Origin: Synergistaceae bacterium
GTDB taxonomy: Bacteria > Synergistota > Synergistia > Synergistales > Synergistaceae
Direction: 5' to 3'
DNA: 48,004 nt
Assembly: GCA_031289955.1 (NCBI GenBank)
Contig: JAITOL010000100.1
Coordinates: 1 to 48,004, forward strand
Shown here: positions 43,605-48,004 of the stretch, piece after piece
Layout of the letters: each line of letters starts with the position of its first letter
Position numbering within the stretch: position 1 is the first letter of the stretch
Program-made: the position numbers and the translations under genes
The notes under the pieces: model-generated
What the model saw: the letters and a program-made list of their open reading frames with translations, nothing else
Told to the model about the DNA's origin: nothing
The model's database searches: none

Positions 43605-43734
43605 GTACGCATTTCACCTTCAGCAGTTCCTTTTCTTTATTGCTCAGCAAGCGTCCGGCGGCCTTGAATTCAGTTATCTCTTTTCCGAGAAGTTCGTTGT
43701 CAGTGTCACGATTTGTCTCTTCGTTTAGCGCATC
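43597..43734 (-). pseudogene. Antitoxin remnant upstream of the MazF/PemK toxin
   Basis: This reading frame, too short for the track, gives about 45 residues, DALNEETNRDTDNELLGKE..., KAAGRLLSNKEKELLKV, then stop. It has the charged, helical look of a TA antitoxin and ends overlapping the toxin start (CATGTTTAA). It has no in-frame start codon. The only ATG (43734-43732 area, AAGATGCGCTAA) is one frame off, as if a 1-nt indel occurred just after the start. It lies directly after the stop of the HMA-like gene and in the same frame. Confidence 0.5.
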
Positions 43735-44034
43735 TTAAGCAAGAACTTCCTTCAGCCTGTCCAGCGCCTCTTCAAGCGCGCTAAAGCGTTTATCTGGGTC
43801 CAGTTTCGTCAGTTCGGCTACGGATTCGAGTATTGGGGCGGCTTTGAGGAGTTTTTGCATGGGAATTCGCTTCGTGTCGTACTCCAACAGGAGGCCGCAT
43901 GTTCTGTTGTTGACCTCCGCCGCCCTGACTCCCTCTATGGTGAGAATCACTTCCATGAATCGTCCCGCGAGGGTTTTGTCCGCCAGGAGGGGAGACCTGA
44001 GGCGGATTCTGCCTTCTATGAAACTTTCTATCAT
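43735..44034 (-). CDS. HMA-like small protein, partner of the P-type ATPase
   Basis: This 99-aa cytoplasmic protein has the same fold signature as the N-terminus of the adjacent ATPase. GRIRLRSPLL near residue 8 parallels GRVRVHCPAG there, and VILTIEGVRAAEVNNRTCGLLLEYD has the beta-alpha-beta spacing of heavy-metal-associated domains. It lacks the GMxCxxC metal site, so any metal binding would be atypical. Its start overlaps the ATPase stop (ATGA). It probably acts as a regulatory or chaperone-like partner of the pump. Its substrate is unknown. Confidence 0.7.
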   Translation of the reverse strand: MIESFIEGRIRLRSPLLADKTLAGRFMEVILTIEGVRAAEVNNRTCGLLLEYDTKRIPMQKLLKAAPILESVAELTKLDPDKRFSALEEALDRLKEVLA

Positions 44035-46127
44035 CGCTTTTCCTCTTCATTTTTCGTATCTAAAATCGGCATCATGCTGAAAACGCTCGAACCTATCGTC
44101 GACATGTTGTGGAGCAGAGCCGACATGCCGGGGGAGATCGTTCCGGTGATGCCGAGCGCCAGCAGCAGCGAGTTCAAGGAGACTATATACGCGTAGTTGC
44201 GGTAAATCTTGCGCATCAGACCTTCGGCCAGCTTTCGCGATACGACGATGTCGCGCAGCCTGTTTTCCGTCAGCACGACGTCGGCCACCTCCCTCGTTAT
44301 ATCGGCGCCTCCGTGCATGGCGACGCCCACGTCCGCGGACGCCAGCGCCGGGGAGTCGTTGATGCCGTCGCCGACCATGACAACCACCGACCGCTCCTGT
44401 TTCATGCGATTGATTATTCCTGCCTTGTCCTCCGGCAGCAATTGAGAATATACCTCGTCCATGCGCATTTTGGCGGCCACGTTCCCGGCTACCCCCGCGT
44501 TATCGCCAGTCAGCATGACGACTCGCCTAACTCCCGCGCCGTGAAGGTCGCAAACGACGTCGTGCGCGTCGTCCCTGAGCGGATCCTCTATGCAGATGAT
44601 CCCGGCGAGATTGTCGCCTATCGCCAGATATAGCACAGAGTGGAACGCGCTCTCGCGGTCGATCGTTTTCTTTTGTTCGGCGGTCGGCACTATTTCTCCG
44701 TGCTCGAAGACGAAATGCGCGCTCCCTAAGAGCGCCCTCTTTCCTTCGATATGGGAAACGATGCCGTGGGCCGCCAGATATTCGACGGTAGAATGTTTTT
44801 CCTTGTGCGTGAGGTTTTCGATCTCCGCCTGTTTTACCACCGCCCTGGCTATCGAATGTGGGAAATGTTCCTCCAGGCACGCGGCGTTTCGCAACACCTC
44901 CTCGCGTTTCCATCCGCTGAATGGGACGACTTTGGAGACCGATGGAACGGCCACGGTGAGAGTCCCCGTCTTGTCGAAAACCACAGTGTCGGCGGCGGCA
45001 AGCGACTCGAGGAACCTCCCTCCCTTTACGAGTATTCCCAGTCTGCCCGCCTCCCTCATTGCGGAGAGAAAGGCGAGCGGGGTGGAGAGCTTTATCGCGC
45101 ACGAGTAATCGACAAGAAGAGCGGACATCGCTTTCGCCGCGTCCCTTGTAAAAAGGTATACGCCTCCGGCCAGAAGTATGCTGTATGGCACAATGGCGTC
45201 GGCCAATTTTTCCGCGCGGTTCTGTATGTCGGCTTTTCTTTCCTCGGATTCGTCTATTAACTCGACTATTTTATGGATGCGCGACTCTCTGTCGAAAGCC
45301 GTCGCGCGAATGACCAACCCGCCCTCTTCGACGACGCTTCCCGCATAGACGGAGAGACCCGGCTCGCGAAGTATCGCCTCGGATTCTCCCGTCATGGCGG
45401 ATTGATTGACCATGGCTTCGCCTTCGACAACGACTCCGTCCACAGGGATGACGCTGCCGGCGCGTATGACGACCTCATCTCCGATTTCGAGTTCGCGCAT
45501 CGGTATCAGAGTCTCTTGTCCGTCTTTTCGTATCCAAAGTTTGTCCACATGAATAGCGAGGCTGTCGGCCAGACTGTCTCTCGATTTTTTGCGCGTCCAG
45601 CTTTCAAGCAGATCGCCCAATCCCAAAAGCGTGGTAACCAGGGCCGCGGTGCTGAAATCCCTCCTGTACATGGATGCCCCTATGGCGAAAGCGTCGAGAA
45701 CCGAAACGTTCAAACGCCCATCGCGGCCCAGGCTCTCGAGCCCGCGGAATAAAAGGGGGAGCGCGCGAAAAAATGTGATCGCGCCGCGTATCGCCGCGGG
45801 AAGCAGCGAACGCGCCAAAACGCCAGCGGTCATCTTGAGGAGCGAATCTCCAAGACTCTCCCGGCTCGCGGGGATCATGCCATCGATGTCGATGCCCCTG
45901 TAAAATGTCTCGTCGAGCAGACGAATGGCCTCCAGGATGGAGTCGCGCGCGCCGTCTTCATAATGGATCAGGATGCTCCCCGTTATGTGGGAGGCGGCCG
46001 CGCTCATGACGCCGCTCTGGGTTTCGAGCAATGCCTCTATTACGCGGGATTCCGGCATATCGAACGTACCTGCCGGACAGTGTACGCGGACGCGCCCCGG
46101 AATCTCGTGAACTATTTTATATTCCAT
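44031..46127 (-). CDS. P1B-type heavy-metal-transporting ATPase with atypical metal motif
   Basis: This 698-aa P-type ATPase has an N-terminal HMA-like domain (PGRVRVHCPAG, no CxxC), then TM helices. The actuator loop carries AMTGESE near 240. The phosphorylation site is FDKTGTLT near 385, the nucleotide domain has EEHFPHSIARAVV, and the hinge is GDGINDSPAL near 590. In the TM6 metal site the usual CPC is replaced by YSC (DYSCAIKLSTP). That variant occurs in a subgroup often labelled CtpC-like, and the metal cannot be called from sequence. It is co-transcribed with the small genes on either side and sits in the cytoplasmic membrane. Confidence 0.88.
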   Translation of the reverse strand: MEYKIVHEIPGRVRVHCPAGTFDMPESRVIEALLETQSGVMSAAASHITGSILIHYEDGARDSILEAIRLLDETFYRGIDIDGMIPASRESLGDSLLKMTAGVLARSLLPAAIRGAITFFRALPLLFRGLESLGRDGRLNVSVLDAFAIGASMYRRDFSTAALVTTLLGLGDLLESWTRKKSRDSLADSLAIHVDKLWIRKDGQETLIPMRELEIGDEVVIRAGSVIPVDGVVVEGEAMVNQSAMTGESEAILREPGLSVYAGSVVEEGGLVIRATAFDRESRIHKIVELIDESEERKADIQNRAEKLADAIVPYSILLAGGVYLFTRDAAKAMSALLVDYSCAIKLSTPLAFLSAMREAGRLGILVKGGRFLESLAAADTVVFDKTGTLTVAVPSVSKVVPFSGWKREEVLRNAACLEEHFPHSIARAVVKQAEIENLTHKEKHSTVEYLAAHGIVSHIEGKRALLGSAHFVFEHGEIVPTAEQKKTIDRESAFHSVLYLAIGDNLAGIICIEDPLRDDAHDVVCDLHGAGVRRVVMLTGDNAGVAGNVAAKMRMDEVYSQLLPEDKAGIINRMKQERSVVVMVGDGINDSPALASADVGVAMHGGADITREVADVVLTENRLRDIVVSRKLAEGLMRKIYRNYAYIVSLNSLLLALGITGTISPGMSALLHNMSTIGSSVFSMMPILDTKNEEEKR

Positions 46128-46147
46128 TGAACGTTAAAAGGGTGAGC

Positions 46148-46372
46148 TCAGGCGTCCGTCTTGGATTCCAGCGAATGCTTGGCTTCCGCCGCGATGTCGC
46201 TCGCGGTTTCTTTCGTGCGTTCGACCGCTTTCGCGACGCAGTTTTTGAGCTCGAGCCCCTTCGCCGCTATCGCGACGGCCGTCTTCCTTCCCGCCGCGCT
46301 TTTCACGAAACATACCGCGCCCGCCCCAGCCGCTACGCCTGCCAGGAAAAATAACGCTTTTTGACTTATCAT
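46148..46372 (-). CDS. DUF6110-like small membrane protein
   Basis: This 74-aa protein has one N-terminal TM helix (ALFFLAGVAAGAGAVCFV), a short basic stretch, then an amphipathic charged tail (KNCVAKAVERTKETASDIAAEAKHSLE). This layout matches a small family (DUF6110) that I recall next to P1B ATPases with the same HMA variant. It is 20 bp upstream of the ATPase start, so it is first in this three-gene operon. Function is unknown. It may stabilise or regulate the pump. Confidence 0.65.
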   Translation of the reverse strand: MISQKALFFLAGVAAGAGAVCFVKSAAGRKTAVAIAAKGLELKNCVAKAVERTKETASDIAAEAKHSLESKTDA

Positions 46373-46494
46373 TATAGAGACGCCCCCTTATATCCTGCTA
46401 AAATTTGCGATTCGCATAAAAAGAATAACATGCTTTGTTATCCAGGTCAAACCTGAGAAAAGCCTCTCGAACGACGCTATTTCACAAGCTCTGG

Positions 46495-46503
46495 TGTTAT
46501 AAT
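46495..46503 (+). promoter_or_regulatory. Extended -10 promoter of the DRTGG-PHP unit
   Basis: TGTTATAAT is a perfect extended -10. It lies 21 nt before ATG 46525, so the leader would be only about 15 nt, just containing GGGAGGTG. It also shows that the track start at 46435 is too early. Confidence 0.45.
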
Positions 46504-46524
46504 GACCCTCGGGAGGTGTTGTCG

Positions 46525-46869
46525 ATGCCTGAAAAATCTGTTTCCGACATCTGTTCCGCTCTGAACGCGAAAGTTCATGCGCGGGGCGACGGAGAAAAAA
46601 CTACGGAGCGAGTCGCTGTCGGCGATCTCCTGAGCTTCATAATGGGCGGAGATTCCGACGGGGCTGCCTGGGTAACGATTCAGACGCATCTCAACGTGGC
46701 CGCGGTCGCCGTTTTAAAAGAAATTCCCCTGATAATCATCGCGTCCGGCAGGATGCCGGCGGCGGATCTCGTCGCGCGGTGCGAGGACGAGCGTATAGCT
46801 CTCGCGACTTCGGATATGTCCATATTCGATACCTGTATCGAACTCGGGCGTCTCGGGCTCGCGGGGTAA
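46525..46869 (+). CDS. DRTGG-domain protein, second copy
   Basis: This 114-aa paralogue of the DRTGG protein at 23863-24228 shares the overall length and the C-terminal pattern ALATSDMSIFDTCIELGRLGL (compare ISNMSMFQVCGILYAEGI). GGGAGGTG supports ATG 46525. In hydrogenase-associated clusters of other anaerobes a DRTGG protein is followed by a PHP-domain protein, as here. The ligand is unknown. Its stop is 5 nt before the proposed start of the PHP gene. Confidence 0.78.
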   Translation: MPEKSVSDICSALNAKVHARGDGEKTTERVAVGDLLSFIMGGDSDGAAWVTIQTHLNVAAVAVLKEIPLIIIASGRMPAADLVARCEDERIALATSDMSIFDTCIELGRLGLAG

Positions 46870-46874
46870 AATAT

Positions 46875-47633
46875 TTGGATGCCGGGTTGAAATATTACTG
46901 GGTCGATCTCCATCTCCACACGGTTCTGTCTCCGTGCGGAGAATTGGAGATGGGAGCGCGCGAAATAGTCGCTCGCGCCCGCGAGGCCGGGCTCGACGTC
47001 ATCGCCATCACGGATCACAACTCCTGCGAGAATTTTCCAGCCATAGCGAAACTGGCCTCCGGAACCCCCCTCGTTCTGCCCGCTATAGAGGTGCAGACGG
47101 CGGAGGATATCCACGTCGTCACGATATTTCCCGAATACTCATCCGCTCTCGATTTCAAAAACTGGCTGTGGCTCAAGATGCCCCCGATCAAAAACGATCC
47201 GGACATCTTCGGTTATCAGGTCGTGGTCGATTCTAACGACGATATCCTCCGTATGGAGGAGACACTCCTCATACAGGGGGCCGGTTACGACGTCGACACG
47301 ATAGTTGCCCGAGCGAACGATCATGGCGCGATAACTATCCTGGCCCACGTGGACAGGCCTGTTTTCGCGTATCCGGCGGTTCTGGGGCCGTTCCCGCGGG
47401 ATTATCCCGTCGACGCGATAGAGCTCTCGGCCCATCTTGATTCCGAGCAAGCCGACGAATGGCGGAAGAAATATCCCTCCCGCGTCTTCATCAGGTCGTC
47501 GGATTCCCATACGCTCGACACGATGAGCCGGGCGAACTGCTCGAAAATGCTTCTCGCGTCCCCGGCGTTCGACGAGCTCAGGATGGCCCTTCACGGCGAG
47601 GGAGGCCGGCGAGTCTCCTGGCCATGGGGATAA
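46875..47633 (+). CDS. PHP-domain phosphoesterase-like protein
   Basis: This 252-aa metal-dependent PHP-superfamily protein has DLHLHTVLSPCGE at the N-terminus, ITDHNSCENF near 50, LPAIEVQT near 70, ILAHVDRP near 160 and RSSDSHTLDTM near 215. All metal-ligand positions expected of PHP phosphoesterases are visible. No ATG is in frame near the start. TTG 46875 or TTG 46887 are the options, and the track start 46779 runs back into the DRTGG gene. It is translationally close to the DRTGG gene and just upstream of radA. The substrate is unknown. Confidence 0.82.
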   Translation: MDAGLKYYWVDLHLHTVLSPCGELEMGAREIVARAREAGLDVIAITDHNSCENFPAIAKLASGTPLVLPAIEVQTAEDIHVVTIFPEYSSALDFKNWLWLKMPPIKNDPDIFGYQVVVDSNDDILRMEETLLIQGAGYDVDTIVARANDHGAITILAHVDRPVFAYPAVLGPFPRDYPVDAIELSAHLDSEQADEWRKKYPSRVFIRSSDSHTLDTMSRANCSKMLLASPAFDELRMALHGEGGRRVSWPWG

Positions 47634-47644
47634 TCGAAACCCGC

Positions 47645-48004
47645 ATGGCTAAAACATCCAAAAGCGCAAAAAAAACGACCGCTCGCTATCGCTGCTCCGA
47701 GTGCGGCTCTGTAAGCCTAGCGATGGTGGGGAGATGTCCCGATTGCGGCGAGTGGGGGACAATGACGGAGGAAGCTCCCTTGAAGGAGGACAAAACCGGC
47801 AGAATATCCGTCTCCAGGGTCGAACCGATTTCGAGCGCCGCCGTGCATCCCGAGGAGAGAATATCGTCCGGCATAGAGGAGCTCGACCGGGTGCTCGGGG
47901 GAGGCTGGATAAACGGAGGGGTCGCGCTCCTCGGAGGCGAGCCGGGGGTGGGGAAGTCGACTCTGCTGCTTCAGGCATGCGCGCAGATGGCGAACGCCGG
48001 GCGC
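47645..48004 (+). CDS. radA: DNA repair protein RadA/Sms, N-terminal part
   Basis: The ORF is cut by the right edge after 120 residues. A Cys4 zinc finger (YRCSECGSVS...GRCPDCGEWG) opens the protein. The RecA-like core begins with RISSGIEELDRVLGGGW and Walker A GGEPGVGKSTLL near 105. RadA/Sms is a DNA-branch-migrating helicase used in recombination. The KNRFG and Lon-like parts lie outside the window. ATG 47645 is used. An earlier ATG at 47623 is in another frame. It begins 12 bp after the PHP gene. Confidence 0.93.
   Translation, partial: MAKTSKSAKKTTARYRCSECGSVSLAMVGRCPDCGEWGTMTEEAPLKEDKTGRISVSRVEPISSAAVHPEERISSGIEELDRVLGGGWINGGVALLGGEPGVGKSTLLLQACAQMANAGR

Noticed and set aside
1-48004. 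CRISPR arrays, tRNA/rRNA genes, IS elements, prophage
   Set aside because: No regularly spaced repeats, cloverleaf-like segments, transposase or phage genes were seen on reading both strands.

Overview
The window looks like chromosome of a member of the Synergistota (Cloacibacillus/Synergistes-like): a GC-rich, anaerobic, amino-acid-fermenting, diderm bacterium. This is inferred from an electron-bifurcating [FeFe]-hydrogenase operon, a fermentative histidine pathway with formate-tetrahydrofolate ligase, tandem DUF3798 periplasmic proteins, an archaeal-type prolyl-tRNA synthetase and many Sec-exported solute-binding proteins. It is not a phylogenetic placement. I see no tRNA, rRNA, CRISPR array, IS element or prophage. 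TTG starts with good Shine-Dalgarno sequences are common.

Layout. 1-0.9 kb (-): 3'-truncated type IV pilus/type II secretion ATPase. 1.4-5.9 kb (+): hndABCD-type bifurcating hydrogenase. 6.1-14.6 kb: histidine degradation, hutI-ftcD (+), hutH (-), then fhs-hutU-fchA (+). Together these can turn histidine into glutamate, ammonia and formate with ATP made by Fhs. 14.7-15.5 kb (-): MFS transporter wrecked by an internal deletion and frameshift. 15.7-18.2 kb (-): two tandem DUF3798 binding proteins behind a near-consensus promoter. 18.5-20.4 kb (-): exported Sel1-repeat protein. 20.5-21.9 kb (+): archaeal-type ProRS.

22-29.4 kb (-) is one co-directional run: ahcY, an MTA/SAH deaminase, a degenerate bacterial-type ProRS that keeps its INS editing domain, an orphan type-1 periplasmic binding protein, then a DRTGG protein, an RsbW-like ATPase and an [FeFe]-hydrogenase-like iron-sulfur protein. 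29.5-41.4 kb (+): housekeeping run alaS, ruvX, an unknown membrane protein, mutS, mutL, miaA, ispH, rpsA, several joined by ATGA overlaps. 41.6-43.2 kb (+): CreD-like membrane protein. 43.4-43.7 kb (-): decayed MazF/PemK toxin-antitoxin pair. 43.7-46.4 kb (-): P1B-type metal ATPase operon with an HMA-like partner and a DUF6110-like small protein. 46.5-48 kb (+): second DRTGG protein, a PHP-domain protein and the 5' part of radA.

The most interesting signals are these: (1) the catalytically dead, INS-retaining ProRS paralogue about 3.6 kb from a ProRS that lacks INS, a candidate stand-alone tRNA-Pro editing factor; (2) hydrogenase-associated accessory genes (DRTGG, HATPase, hydrogenase-like Fe-S protein, DRTGG, PHP) scattered over the window instead of sitting beside the hydrogenase; (3) a HutH with an unusual Ser-Ser-Gly cofactor triad and Asp at the substrate-binding His position; and (4) shared promoter elements across the split hut/fhs transcription units.
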